Origin: Atriophallophorus winterbourni | Taxonomy: Eukaryota > Platyhelminthes > Trematoda > Plagiorchiida > Microphallidae | Direction of reading: 5' to 3' | Assembly (NCBI GenBank): GCA_013407085.1 | Contig: JACCGJ010013804.1 | Location: forward strand, 20,008-84,007 | DNA: 64,000 bases | Part shown: positions 24,501 to 35,229 of the stretch, piece by piece | How the letters are laid out: each line of letters starts with the position of its first letter | Position numbering within the stretch: the first letter of the stretch is position 1 | Translations under genes and position numbers: made by a program | The notes under the pieces: model-generated | What the model saw: only the letters and a program-made list of their open reading frames with translations | What the model was told of the DNA's origin: nothing | Database searches by the model: none

Positions 24501-25747
24501 AATTCCAACAAAACGGCTGGCCTGAGAAAATCACTGATCCATATCTCAAGCAGTTCTCTACTCGCCAATTCGCACTATCCATCGTTGATGGCTGTCTTAT
24601 GTTCCACGATCGAGTAGTCATTCCTAAAGCTCTACAACATCTTGTTCTACGACAATTACATCAGGGTCATCCTGGTATCAGTCGGATGAAAGCGCTTAGC
24701 CGGAACTATGCCATTTGGCCCTTCATGGACCGTGATATCGAAAACATGGTGCGCTCATGCTACAGTTGTGCTGAAGCAGCCAAATTACCTCCGAAATGTG
24801 AACCACAGCCCTGGCCTGTTCCATCGGGACCATGGAAACGTATTCATGCAGACTTTGCAGGACCCTTGAATGGGATACACTATTTGGTCATTGTTGACGC
24901 CTATTCAAAATGGCCCGAAATTCATGCCATGAATAGAATCACGACAAGTTCTACAATATCGATCTTCGAAAGGCTATTTTCTCAATTTGGCATTCCCGAA
25001 ACGTTAGTCACTGACAATGGACCACAGTTTACCTCATCTGAGTTCACCGATTTTTGTGCTTCTCTCACGATCAATCACATGCATTCGCCCATTTATCATC
25101 CACAATCCAATGGGCAGGCTGAACGTTTTGTAGATACTTTCAAACGAGCACTCGTGAAGCTAGAAGGAGAAGGAACGCGGAATGAACAATTGCATACCTT
25201 TCTGTTTGCGTATCGTACAACTCCAAACCTATCGCTACCAGGAAAACAATCACCAGCCGAACTCTTTTTGGGCCGCCCACTAAGAACAATACACAGCGCC
25301 ATGCTACCAAAAACCCCAGAACACAAAAAACAGGCAAACTTCGGACTGCATACAGGTGAAAAGCCTAATGGAAGATCCTATAAACCAGGTGATCGAGTAT
25401 ATGTCAGGTCCTTTTACGGAACGAGAGAGAAATGGATTCCAGGAATCATAGGACGTCGTCTGGGCACAGTGACGTATGAGTTGCAGTATGGTTCACGAAA
25501 ACACATTCGACACGTGAACCATATTAGACCTCGAACAATAGAAGATTATGGAATACAAAACGCAAAGAGTCAACTGCCACTTGATATCTTGTTGGATACT
25601 TTCGAAATTCCAACGGAAAACCAAAAGCCAAAGGAGCAGAACACATCAGATATGCAGCAACAAGCTTTACCACAGAGACGCTCCAACCGGAATCGCAGGC
25701 CTGTACAATACCTAAATGTCAATCCTACGCTAAAATCATATCAATAA
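21578..25747 (+). CDS. Gypsy Gag-Pol polyprotein, 1389 residues
   Basis: One uninterrupted frame. Residues 1-265 are a Gag/capsid-like region with glutamine-rich N-terminus. Two zinc knuckles follow at about 272-310: CWNCGQWHFVRFC and CHKCGRTGHLAKFC. The aspartic protease has IDSASDITII near 350. The reverse transcriptase contains LRLCADFS, IDLSDAYLQ, LPFGVKCAPAIFQ and catalytic YMDD. RNase H has VAADASQNGIGAVL and TDHKPLLAIF. The integrase has an N-terminal HHCC zinc site (HQGHPG...CYSC) and the DDE residues in HADFAGP, TDNGPQF and YHPQSNGQAERF. The C-terminus carries a GDRVYVRSF/HVNHIRPR module. Gag and Pol are fused without a frameshift. Length and motifs are complete, so the product is probably functional. 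Confidence 0.95.
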   Translation: MDPMLMEFLKQQQQQIFQQQQATTQMIESLTNQLKNLATSQFPVGATHQLKDSIAHNIQEFHYDPDNGATFSAWYHRYEDIFLVDGGALDEQTKVRLLMQKLGASEHSQYCNYILPNHSRDFNLSDTVSKLKLIFGERTSIFNLRYNCLKLSKYSSEDIVTYAGRVNQECERFQLNELTSTQFKALIFVAGLTSPDDAELRTRLLAKLDSTPEISIQDLTAEYLRLINLKRDSEMIQSSSSNEIATVDRITRASQHSPSPKLSDQTRRPPSACWNCGQWHFVRFCPYREISCHKCGRTGHLAKFCRQNQTSRFRRTSNVVFATNCAQFQSLRKFITLEINDNPVRLQIDSASDITIISRQTWILIGKPPMIPTARIAKNASGGDIHFLGELKCKVKFRDQNLLSTCYVSANDKLNLLGIDWIEELKLWDVPFNSVCDDSVEVTHATDENVYTINPVKLKSAEELMCHFQSKYPKVFCEGLGLCNKADAVLYLRPGTRPVFRPKRPVPYSALEAVEKELERLVKEGVLSPVTYSSWAAPIVAVRKPNGTLRLCADFSTGLNGSLETHQYPLPTPDDLFSQMNGGKIFSKIDLSDAYLQVPVCEKSKELLTINTHKGLYRYNRLPFGVKCAPAIFQQIMDTMLSGLSFAKAYMDDIIVSSQNREEHYDHLNQLFTIIEEYGFRVRPEKCTLMTDTITYLGSIINHEGRRPDPDKIKAIRDMPPPHNVATLQSFLGLVNYYHNFVPKMHELRAPLNYLLTKNSKWSWSNECQRSFNRIKDILSSDLLLTHYDPKLPMIVAADASQNGIGAVLLHKYPDGKQKAVMHVSRTLTVAERNYSQIEKEGLALVFAVNKFHKMIHGRKFTLFTDHKPLLAIFGAKKGIPVHTANRLQRWATQLLSYDFDLRYKCTSNFGHADALSRLIADIGSRSQNEDFVVSSVSADPMYHVFNASVRHLPITAATVRKATANDQTLQQVMQFQQNGWPEKITDPYLKQFSTRQFALSIVDGCLMFHDRVVIPKALQHLVLRQLHQGHPGISRMKALSRNYAIWPFMDRDIENMVRSCYSCAEAAKLPPKCEPQPWPVPSGPWKRIHADFAGPLNGIHYLVIVDAYSKWPEIHAMNRITTSSTISIFERLFSQFGIPETLVTDNGPQFTSSEFTDFCASLTINHMHSPIYHPQSNGQAERFVDTFKRALVKLEGEGTRNEQLHTFLFAYRTTPNLSLPGKQSPAELFLGRPLRTIHSAMLPKTPEHKKQANFGLHTGEKPNGRSYKPGDRVYVRSFYGTREKWIPGIIGRRLGTVTYELQYGSRKHIRHVNHIRPRTIEDYGIQNAKSQLPLDILLDTFEIPTENQKPKEQNTSDMQQQALPQRRSNRNRRPVQYLNVNPTLKSYQ

Positions 25748-25751
25748 CTTT

Positions 25752-25765
25752 CTCAAGGAGGGAGA
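25752..25765 (+). other. Polypurine tract
   Basis: AAGGAGGGAGA-type purine run directly before the 3' LTR, the priming site for plus-strand DNA synthesis. Confidence 0.8.
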
Positions 25766-25975
25766 TGATACAGGCAGCATATCTACGTTATATTTGACTG
25801 TCTGTGCGGTCATGAACCCGCACGCGCGTACAGTGTATCGATCAAAATCCGCTTACAACTCTACTCTCATTGGTCCGTTAATATTGATCGCAAACTTGTT
25901 CAAATCATGTCACCTTGTTCAATAGAGTTCTGTTGTGCGCGTTGAGCCTTTTTTTATCCTGTTCGGGATATAACA
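25766..25975 (+). repeat. 3' LTR of intact gypsy element
   Basis: Starts TGATACAGGCAGC and ends GGGATATAACA, followed by the target duplication TGTAC. About 97% identical to the 5' LTR by eye. Confidence 0.95.
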
Positions 25976-26234
25976 TGTACGGTATCTTACAGATTTTGTA
26001 TAACTTTTATGAACTGTGTACAGTACAGGACTCTATGAAAAATTGCGCTCACAAGTCGTTCTCTCCGCTGGCTCTCTTAGGTCGCATGACGCCCTGAATC
26101 GTCGTTTATCATTTTGTGCTCAAAGGAACTACCAATGGAGTCTGAATAATCCCAAAGCCCAGCTGTGTTCACTCACTCTTCAAAAAATGTTTAGTTTGCG
26201 TTCGTCAACAGGGTGACCCGCGTCAAGTAAACTG

Positions 26235-26590
26235 TCACAGAATTAAACTAGTTGCGCTTGTATGCCAATGTTGGATAAGGATGGTATGAACAACATGTTC
26301 AATCACATGTGTGCACACTCATGTAGACAAACTCATGAACAAACCTTGTCATTAATTCGCGTACAATCAGACAACCAAAACTTGCGGATCCTGATCCTAC
26401 TGTCCCTACCTGATGAGTGCAAACAACACGAAACCGGTCGTGGGGTGTGTGCGACGGAAATACATGAAAATGAAAATCTTTGTTTTAGACCAATGTTTAT
26501 GCCCATCTATGTATGCGCATATGATTGAACAGATTTGTCGTGACAACCTTATCCAACACTGTCCTACACGTTTAACTTGTTCATGGCATG
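26235..26590. repeat. Inverted pair of hammerhead repeats
   Basis: 26235-26340 carries the plus-oriented half unit (TATGCCAATGTTGGATAAGG, ATGTTCAATCACATG). 26380-26590 carries a nearly complete unit in reverse (GGATCCTGATCC, the ribozyme, CATATGATTGAACAG, CTTATCCAACACTG). It abuts the CR1-like remnant that follows. Confidence 0.75.
26395..26452 (+). ncRNA. Hammerhead ribozyme, plus-strand copy
   Basis: Reads CCCTACCTGATGAGTGCAAA, then CAACACGAAACCGGTCGTGGGG. All core bases are present. CCCUAC pairs with GUGGGG as a six-pair stem I (one G-U), GUG/CAC forms stem II, and the minimal stem III ends in GUC with cleavage expected after 26439. Stem I pairing is the best of all copies seen. Confidence 0.8.
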
Positions 26591-28107
26591 CAATCCCTAC
26601 CGGCGTAGACAAAATTACCCCCGCCATACTTGGCAGGTGTCGAATTGCTTTGACTGATCCTCTCACGCGCTTATTCAATCTGAGCCTACATGAAGGATAA
26701 TTAATACCGCATTGGGAAGCATTGATGATAACTCCCATTTACAAAGATGGTAGCCGTTCAGACACAGCAAACTATAGACCAGGAACGTGACTTCCGGTGA
26801 TCTCTAAATTAATGGAACACATCGTGACTACGCCCATGAGAGAACATTTTGAAAACCAAAATATTTTGACTGCAGCAAACACGGTTTTCGAACACAACGT
26901 TGCTCTTTATCTAACCTTACAACGTTCGAGCACTAGACGAAGGTGATGCTATACATGCTTGCTACATCGACATTTTCAAACCTTTCGATAGAGTCAACCA
27001 TGACATTTAAATAAAAAGGCTCGAAGCTTATGGAATATCGAGAATGTTGCTGAATTGGATAAGGGACTATTTTACGGATAGACACAGTATTTCGCGTTGG
27101 CAGCAGCTTCTCTATAGGAACAGACGTCACACGTTGAGTTCCGCAAAGCTAGGTGCTTGGACGTCTTCTATTCTTGGTGTATATGAACGATATAGTAGAG
27201 CATATTGGATATAACTTGATACTGTTTGCTGATGATATTAAACTATGGCAACGTGTCAAATCTGTTAATGACTGGGTTTCATTACAACGCGATCTGTGCA
27301 CCTTATTTCGTTGGTCTCAGTCAAATGATTTACCATTTAACCCTGCGAAATGTGAAATGATGCGGCTTGGAAAATCGCTGCACCACACGTATCGGCTTGA
27401 CACGCAGAAAAAGATCTCGGTTTCTGAGTGTCGTTTAACCTTAAGTCTGGATATCATTGCGGGACAGTGTACAATAAATCCTGCCATATCTTGAAACTTC
27501 TAAAAAGGATTTACAGTATTTTCACACCCGAAACCTTACCCAGGTTAATTAACACGTATTTACCTCCTGTTACGGAATATTCCATCCAAGACTGGGCCCC
27601 ATTGCAGAGGAAGGATATCGAACTACTTGACAGGATTTATCATCGTGCGACAAAGCTGGTGTCCCGTTACAGAAATTTGACTTTCAATGAGCGAATGTTA
27701 AAACTAAATCTACATGATTTTACCAAAAGATTGATACGGCATGACCTCCTGTTGGCATTCAAAATCTTGCATACTGAGAACCATCCCCTTAAACAATTGC
27801 TAAAGACCATTGGCCTTACTCAAACACGAAAACATCCAAAGCATTCCACATTCTCGATTGCATATTCATCGAAATTTTTCTCCTTAAGAATTTGTTTCAC
27901 TTGGAACTTTTTTGCCTGACGAAATCACACACTCGGAATCCGTTGCGGTTTTCGCTTCTAAACTGGATGAGTACATGACGAACCATGTGGTATGTGACTG
28001 TCCCTATTGATTTTTAAAAGATTTTGTAATTTTACTTCATATGCCTGTCATTCTATGGTTATTAATAAGCTTACTGCTTTTTCTATCATAAAACGTTCTG
28101 AGTTCTG
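26590..28107 (+). pseudogene. Second CR1-like element, 5'-truncated
   Basis: Covers the reverse transcriptase and C-terminal region in broken frames: GVDKITPAILGRC, MTPIYKDGSRSDTANYRP-like text near 26730, FDRVNHD near 26990, LGRLLFLVYMNDIVEHIGYN and LILFADDIKLWQRV at 27153-27270, then IQDWAPLQRKDIELLDRIYH at 27590. It ends in GTTCTGA heptamers (28090-28107), a 3' tail different from the TTGAATC tail of the element ending at 20598, so it is a different subfamily. Confidence 0.8.
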
Positions 28108-28479
28108 AGTTCTGATGGAAATGCATGTAATCACGAATTAAGACATTCAATTTAATGAAGTGACTCTTTGCATTAGGCACCATATCGGGTTCGTCGATCC
28201 GTTTCTAGATGGCTGATTTCACGTTGGTTCATTCTTTGACAGTTGTAGTCGGGAGCATCGCACATCTTTGATCGGTTAATTGACACAATCAATAATCGAT
28301 CTGAGTCCAGCATCGATTGCAGATTGAGCTAAACTGATACATAACCTCAATATTTCGGTCAAATGCCGTGAAGCTTCCTTTCCAAGAGTTGTGGTCGCCA
28401 TTAATTAATCACTTTGTATTTTCAGAAACCCATGTCTGTATTCGATTCCATCATGCGTATTAATTCTTGTCTTATTTAA

Positions 28480-28870
28480 ATCACCTGTCGCTAGGTTCAA
28501 TTGTACTCGTGGTGTTGTTACATTATCAACTACTGCGCTGCATTTGCTATTCCATTTTATCCGAATACAACAGTATGCTACTTAGATCGAAATCGAAAAT
28601 TCACCGTGACTGCTAACTTACCAAATTACGGATATGTAATCGTACGGTGCCTCTTTACTGTGCAGATAACGCCTGCTAAATTGTTTTGTCACCGATAGTG
28701 AGATGCATGCGAATGCACGCTGGAGTTTCACTGTCATTGCTATTTCCTTTTTTCATAACTGTTTATCCCTGAGCAACTTGAGTGTATCATATCCCACGTG
28801 CAATCTTTGCGCGACACTTTGCCTGGATCAGGTTTGTGATTATACATTTCAAATTAAGTGAGGAAATGAT
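28480..28870. repeat. Dispersed repeat, copy 1
   Basis: Shares scattered blocks with about 30540-30900, for example CATGCGAATGCACGCTGGAG versus CATGCGGAAACACGCTGGCG, in the same order. It has a short open frame (28501-28698) of unknown meaning. Identity of the repeat is unknown. Confidence 0.35.
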
Positions 28871-28999
28871 TTAGAACAATGATTGATTGCTGCCAGACGT
28901 TATATTTTTGGTTGCACGTTGTTATTTATTCATGAACATCTGAAAATAATAAAGTTTGCGATTAATGTATGTATATACATTATATTTGATTATGAATTA

Positions 29000-31340
29000 A
29001 GAGTTTGACCAAAATAAATTCGCGTTCTTATTTTTACTTTTCTGTGGTTTATTTGAGCAATCATCGGTGACACCTAGCATAGATCGATTGTAAACTCTTA
29101 GTGGGTAACAAAATAACTGGTCTGAACATCAGTTTGCAGTCAAAGGATGTCAATGGAATCACATATCGTTGGCAAGTGCAATGACGAATCGATTTTGGTA
29201 TCTGGATACGCTCCAGGTTAAAAACCACACTTCTAACTAGGGCTACAAAAGCATCACATGTAATTAATCTACCCATTCGGGTATTTTGGACATTTTCGTT
29301 TGAGATCTTACCACGGATCATGAATACATACCTGAATTCAGTCATGCAATACACTGTGCAGTTATGTTCACCATTAGCGCTTAGGATTATCAGAGCCACG
29401 AGTATACCCTGGTAGTACCCGATTCCATGTCTGTTTTGCTTGGAGCATTTAACTTTTTCTCGTTAATCACAATACAAGTTTGCTTGAGTTTAACACGAAA
29501 TTAGACGACTTTTTTATTATTCTTGCCGAGACCGCTTAATTGCTTAGCACGGTTTTATACACCTGCATGTTAATTTCCACCATTCTGTAGTTATTGTTCA
29601 ACTTGATGCTTTTTAGACCATTAAACACATTGAACTACACATTGAATCCATGGAAAAGTTAAGAGCTGTAATAACTTTAAACTGAGTTTATATACCAAGA
29701 GAGCTGTTTTATTCAGCTCGCTCAGTCTGATGTAATGTTGCTACGATCGTTCGTTCTGCTTTTCGGACGTCATGTACTACTTATTAATATAACTTTAACT
29801 TTGAACAACAATCTGCGATCCTGCTGTTATTGGAATGTTGAAAAAATATTCAAAACAGTTACCGGTGCTGCGTTTCACCGACTATTGGTCTTAGCTTAGT
29901 CCCCAAATGAAAGCTAAATTTGCGAATGAGGATTTATCCTCGAATTCGCAAATGAACGATGGTTCAATCTTGTTCATATTTCTAAATATAAATTTGTCCT
30001 CGTATAAACTCTACACAATCTGATAGACTGGGCATGAGCTCGACTGTCGTCCGAATGCATCAATCAAGGTCTCTGTGTAAGGGACGAATACAGATAAGCT
30101 CAGGTTCTGCGTTGTCGCACACAGCCTATTGCCAATAGCAAGAATTCACATCATTTCCGGCCATGCTGAGGAGAGGTTGCGCTCAAAACTGTTGAATTCT
30201 ACGCGTAGGTGCTCTCGCAAACATTTGTAAATTGGCTCTGTTCCGTGCAACCGAATTACAATTTTCGGTGCTTTCGTTGTTAGCGGATCACGCATGGTGC
30301 GAATACATTATATCCATAATTACACGTCCACGCGTTTATGTTTAGTAGATGAACTGTGCTCCATTACTCACAATTGTCATTCATTTCGTTTGAGCCGTTT
30401 TTGTAGGTAATGTTTCATTCCTGCGACATTCAGAGTTGCGGGTCTTGTGATGATCCAATTTGTACCTTCACAGAGACCAACGAGAAGCAAGACGTCTTGT
30501 AATTAGGCTGCTAGTGGTAGATCCAAGTTTTGTTTGAATTTATTTCCACAGTTAACTCACAAATACCGATGAGATTCCGCATCGCCATCCTCGCTCTCAG
30601 ATGAACATATTGGACCGTAGATTCAATCAATATGTGTCGTTTATTGTTTTCCGATGACATTAAGTTCGCACTGTCATTGTTACTGCATTGCTTTTGTTTA
30701 CATACATGGGGGATCGCGTTCATCTGTAGACGGTGTTAATATGATTTTCTATAGCTAGGTGGCTGCATGCGGAAACACGCTGGCGTCTCACTTCCATTTT
30801 TCGTTCTCACGTCTGTCTAGACCCGGGCAATGCGACAGTATCTCGACCATGATGCAATCTACGACTGCGAAGCACTGTACAAGTCTTCAAATTTGTACTT
30901 TTGTGCATGTATACTTTGGATACTTGTTTTAATCGCCAAGTGCACTTTGTTCGTCGAGACGCACCGTATTACACGGTGCCAGCAACTAGTTTTTAAAACA
31001 CTAATTTAGTTAGGAGTATATTTTGCACCGACAATGTCTGTTTCTCTATTTTCAAGGGTATTAATTGATATGACTGGCTTAACTAAGGGCTCACGAATCT
31101 TCATCTTCCTCCTTCTCGGGCATCATGTGCAGAATATTTAACTTCGTCGAAATTTGCTCCTACTGTCCTCGCCCGTGGAACACGAAAACTGTGCTGAATG
31201 ATGATCAATGTAATTGGGTAAACGTACGAAGCAATACAGTTCACTCACATTCTCCCAAGTAAAGTTTCGGTAATATGAAATTCAACTGAGGATTACCCTT
31301 GACCAGCAGTGGTACTTACTTTAGGTAATTCAATTCAATG
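29000..31340. other. No confident gene; repeat copy near 30540-30900
   Basis: Two minus-strand open frames (29399-29061, 112 codons; 30723-30511, 70 codons) are present, but neither matches a recognised family nor has convincing splice sites. The 30540-30900 part is the second copy of the dispersed repeat at 28480. Confidence 0.35.
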
Positions 31341-31349
31341 GAATTTAAA

Positions 31350-31815
31350 GTTTTCTTAGTCTGGCTTGGCGCTCGCTTGGTCATGTCTATAGAATGGAAA
31401 ATGGTCATATTCCGAAAGATCTACTCTATGGTGAGTTGTAACTAGGAAGTCGACCACTGGATAGACCGCACTTGCGGTACAAAGACGTTCGCAAAAGAGA
31501 TATGAAAGCTCTTGGCATAGACCCGGCGAGTTGGGAAGAACTTGCTCTTTACCGCTCACATTGAAGGCACTGTGTAAAGCGTCGTCTGCATGCTGGGAAG
31601 GAGCAGATACAGCTCTTGGCGGCTGAACGCAGATCACTCCCCGACGTGCTACTGACGTAATACAACCGAGTTCTGACTATCGTTGCCAGCGCTGCAGGAG
31701 AGATTGTTCCTCCCGAATCGGACTGTTTAGTCACTCAAAACGCTGCAAAACCTGAACATTCACGCGTTTGTGATGTACATCCATGGTCGACATCGACCAG
31801 TGTCCTAATATTTTT
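31350..31815 (+). pseudogene. RTE-like element, 3' terminal fragment
   Basis: Encodes, with interruptions, SLGHVYRMENGHIPKDLLYG, then RPHLRYKDVCKRDMKALGID, WEELA and a C-terminal zinc finger CQRCRRDCSS-like segment with SDCLVTQNAAKP. This is the usual end of RTE-type endonuclease/reverse-transcriptase proteins. It sits just upstream of a separate RTE piece at 31850. Confidence 0.7.
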
Positions 31816-31849
31816 CATGTTACTCTGAACAGGATGATTAGATACGCGT

Positions 31850-33345
31850 TGGAAATGATAATCTCTGCACAAAGTGCCTTCAATATAGAGCCATTCGTAT
31901 AAAAAACGCCGGTCGAAATGCGATCAACAAAGTGGTTTGAATGGTCATCTCCGAGTAATAAATTGGAAAACTTTTGCGACCAAATATGTGGCCATATAAA
32001 GAAAATAAAAGACTACAATGCATCGGTTAGAGCAGATTATTACGAACGTTTCGCTTCTGTCATATATCCTATGTCAAACGAATGGTGTCTGTAGGAACAA
32101 AGATCGGGTTTAAAGTGCATTCACCGGACAAAATCCAAAGTTGCCTCAGAACTGTACAGGCCATGTTAGGCGCTCAGTTTGTTAAGATAGACAGGCGTAA
32201 TTATGCACAATGTATATCTGGTAACCTGATTGTCGACAAAACTCAACAGATGGAAAGATGGGTAGAGCACTTCTCCTCTCTCTACTCTAGGGACAGTACA
32301 GTTCTACCCCATGCACTCGAAAATGTCGAGCGGTTGCCGACCATTGAATATCTAGATACCCCTCCTACTCTTGATGAGCTCAATAAGGCAATCGACCGCT
32401 TAGCTAATAAGAAGGCCCCTGGTGACGACGGAATTCCACGTGAGCTCATCAAATGCGGTACAGCAGCATTATTGCAACCACTTCAACATTTGCTTCATCA
32501 GTGCTCACAGGAGGGGTGTATTCCACAAGAGATGCGAGACACAAAGTTCATCACGCTATTTTAGGAAGAGAACAGAAGGCATTTACATACGCACGCAAAG
32601 TGATGGTAAGCTTTTCAACCTGAATCGGTTGAGAGCACAAACCACAGCACGGGATGTGCTAATTTGTGACCTGTTGTTTGTCGATGCTGCAGCCTTTGTT
32701 GCTCACTCCCAAGAGAACCTACAGTCGCTAATGGACATTTTTTCGTCGGCATGCAATGACTTTGGTCTAATAATCAGCACGAGAAAGACCATAGTCCTTG
32801 GTCAAGGGACTGTATCGCCACCAATCCTCACTGTTGGAAACTGTCAGCTTGAACCAGTACATCATTTCACATATCTTGGTTCAACCATTGCGGATAAGCT
32901 CTCGCTAGACACGGAGATTGATAAACGGATTGGCGGTGCAGCTGTCATTTTGTTCCGATTGAACTCTCGTGTTTGGGGTAACCTCAAGCTGACTGTAAAG
33001 ACAAAGATGAAGGTATACAGCGCGTGCGTACTAAATGCTTTACTGTACGGCAGTGAAACCTGGACCACCCACGCAAGACACGAACGGAAGCTAAACGCTT
33101 TCCATCTATGGAGCATCCGTTGTATCTTGAACATATCGTGGGTGGATAGAGTGAATAAAGCTGAAGTGCTTTCAAAAGCCGATCTACAGAGCATGTTCAC
33201 CCTATTGACAAAACGCCTATCAGTAGAAGCATTTCTGCCAGGTCACACAGACCACGCGTGCTGGCCAGGAGCTGGACTCGGTTGTGAGAGGCTATATGAG
33301 ACGCGTGCCATTAGAGCATGTTTGGACTTAAGAGCTTATCGTTAG
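31850..33345 (+). pseudogene. RTE-like reverse transcriptase with internal deletion
   Basis: 32082-32564 encodes the RT front (TQQMERWVEHFSSLYSRDS, LANKKAPGDDGIPRELIKCG, GCIPQEMRD). It then jumps directly to 32570-33345, which begins at the catalytic region (DLLFVDAAAFVAHSQ, where FADD has become FVDAA) and runs through the thumb (HHFTYLGSTIADKLSLDTEI, TKMKVYSACVLNALLYGSET, ARHERKLNAFHLWSIRCILN). About 100 residues between are missing and the frame shifts. The copy is dead. Confidence 0.8.
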
Positions 33346-33349
33346 AACC

Positions 33350-34500
33350 GCCCAGGCTTTGACAACCTTGGAACCATTGCAAAGAACTAAACCATACATA
33401 ATACATTGGTGTTGAGTTATTCCAATCGTATGTTCTATCTAGATTACATAGAATGAATTCTAGTAACTACGGATCTTATATACCTTAGCGACCAAATGAT
33501 TAATATCATATATAATATAATAATAATAATAATAATATAATTCGAAATGACAACCAAATATCTCAATAAATATTCTATCCATCCCGATTTGATTACATAT
33601 TATTTCGTTATTTCAATATCAACTTACTCGGAGGCGATTCCAATTCAGGGAGATCAACTGTGAAACAACGAAGATTTCACGTTTGAATAGCACGTAAGAC
33701 TACCATGTTTGTGAATAGGAGATGAGTTTTTGAACGTTTGGTTTGGAAATAAGTTGGTAAAAATCGTCCTTCAAAGTAATTATCGTAAATTTGCTAAAAC
33801 CATTATCATTAAACAAGTGTATGTCAAACAAAGCTAATCTAGGTACAATCTACAACTTTAATAATATTCACTTTTACTCTAAGGCCACGATTTCCAATTG
33901 TTTAACTTCACAGAAAACAGAGAAACGAGGTCTGAGTGAACGCCTGGACGTTGGTTAAAATAGCTGTATGGTAGTTGGAGAGTGGATATATGACGACGTG
34001 CGATGTAGAGTAGAAAAACGACTTAGTAGATAACTCAAGTATGTGAGTGGTCTCATTCATTACTTCGTAAATTACGATATGAACACCCAATTATCGAACA
34101 CATATCATGGCAATTGAGCCGATTACATGAAGTTGTTGCAACACACCTTGAATACTCATCGATTTGGCAGAATAAAATATGGTTGCAAATTTAGATTGTA
34201 TCGAGGTATAAAAGTATTTTAATGCTGCGTGCATTATTGTTATCCTATAGAACGTGGTTTATTGCCAGAATATATATAGAAAAAACAGAAAGATTATTAG
34301 GTATACTTCAATGAATATTTGGAAGAAAGTCGCTGGTAACGCTACCAATGATAATGAGCGTATACCCTTGCCCTAAGATGGTGTATGCAGAAGAATCCCG
34401 GTCTACTTGTCTGCGAAAAGATAATACTCTCTTCTATAAAATTTATCACAGAGCAACGCCTTTAGTGATGGGTCTTTGAGATATTCAGTACTCCGAGAAA
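33350..34500. other. No feature recognised
   Basis: AT-rich sequence with a short ATA/AATAAT run near 33510-33540 and no recognised coding region on either strand. Confidence 0.4.
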
Positions 34501-34509
34501 TTGCGACGT

Positions 34510-34905
34510 CTAGGTCCATGTGACTTTAACCAAAGAGGATACGGCGTGCGGTCTGCTAAATTGTCGACTTCCTAATTGCAAGACACCATAGAGTAGATCA
34601 TTCGGAATACGACCACTTTCCATTCTGTAGACTTGACCAAGCCCCCGCAGGCTTCGCTGTCGCAATAGGGTGAACATGCTTTGCAGACCAGCTTTTGAAA
34701 GCACTTCAGCATTAATCACTCTGTCCATCCACGATATTTTAAAGATACGACGGATGCTTCGTAGATGAAAAGCATTCAGCTTCCGTTCGTGTCGAGCGCG
34801 GGTGGTCCTGGTTTCACTGACGCACAGTAAAGCTTTTATTACGCATGCGCTGTATACCATCATCTTTGTCTGAATAGTCAAATGCGAAGCGATATGTAGA
34901 ATCAT
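34510..34905 (-). pseudogene. RTE-like reverse transcriptase C-terminal fragment
   Basis: The minus strand encodes TIQTKMMVYSACVIKALLCV, ARHERKLNAFHLRSIRRIFK, ISWMDRVINAEVLSKAGLQS and YRMESGRIPNDLLYGVLQLG, collinear with 32980-33200 and 31370-31440. It is truncated at the 5' end next to the Penelope fragment. Confidence 0.8.
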
Positions 34906-34914
34906 TGAACCAGG

Positions 34915-35190
34915 CGGCCATACGCGTAACTTATCAGAAAGGGAAAACTATCCGTTACGTTCTGATGCACTTCAAGGATAAGACACCTTTATCTAGCCTT
35001 ACACACATCATCTGCAGAATCAAATGTCAGGAATGTTCTGGTGTTTACATAGGGAAGACTTCCGGGGAAATTCAAACTACAATCGAAGAACACCGTAAGT
35101 GTGCCCGGAGACAGTCCTGGGATGGGACGGAATATCTATCCCTTATTGGTGATTCCGCCTTGGCGAAGCACGTTTTAGATAGGGCCACAT
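34915..35190 (+). pseudogene. Penelope-like GIY-YIG endonuclease fragment
   Basis: Encodes KGKTIRYVLMHFKDKTPLSS, then IICRIKCQECSGVYIGKTSG, EIQTTIEEHRKCARR and SALAKHVLD. The Cys-x-x-Cys-x-x-x-Tyr-Ile-Gly-x-Thr pattern and the following Arg/Glu/His residues match the GIY-YIG endonuclease at the end of Penelope-like retroelement proteins. The reverse transcriptase was not found. Penelope-like elements are also the known carriers of hammerheads of the type at 10215. Confidence 0.75.
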
Positions 35191-35229
35191 CGTCGTTAGC
35201 ATTATTATTAAACTTAAGTTTGTCCTTAC

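Larger units (their letters stand above)
21354..25975 (+). mobile_element. Intact Ty3/gypsy LTR retrotransposon
   Basis: Complete insertion: 208-bp 5' LTR, primer-binding site, one open gag-pol frame, purine tract, 210-bp 3' LTR, and TGTAC duplicated on both sides (21349-21353 and 25976-25980). The LTRs differ by about seven substitutions and a 2-base indel, so the insertion is fairly recent but not brand new. The TASD/SASD-type protease and domain order suggest the Mag/K02A2.6-like lineage. It is the only element in the window with an undamaged coding region. Confidence 0.95.

Noticed and set aside
23098..25337. Several minus-strand frames inside the intact gypsy element
   Set aside because: They are shadows of the Gag-Pol frame.
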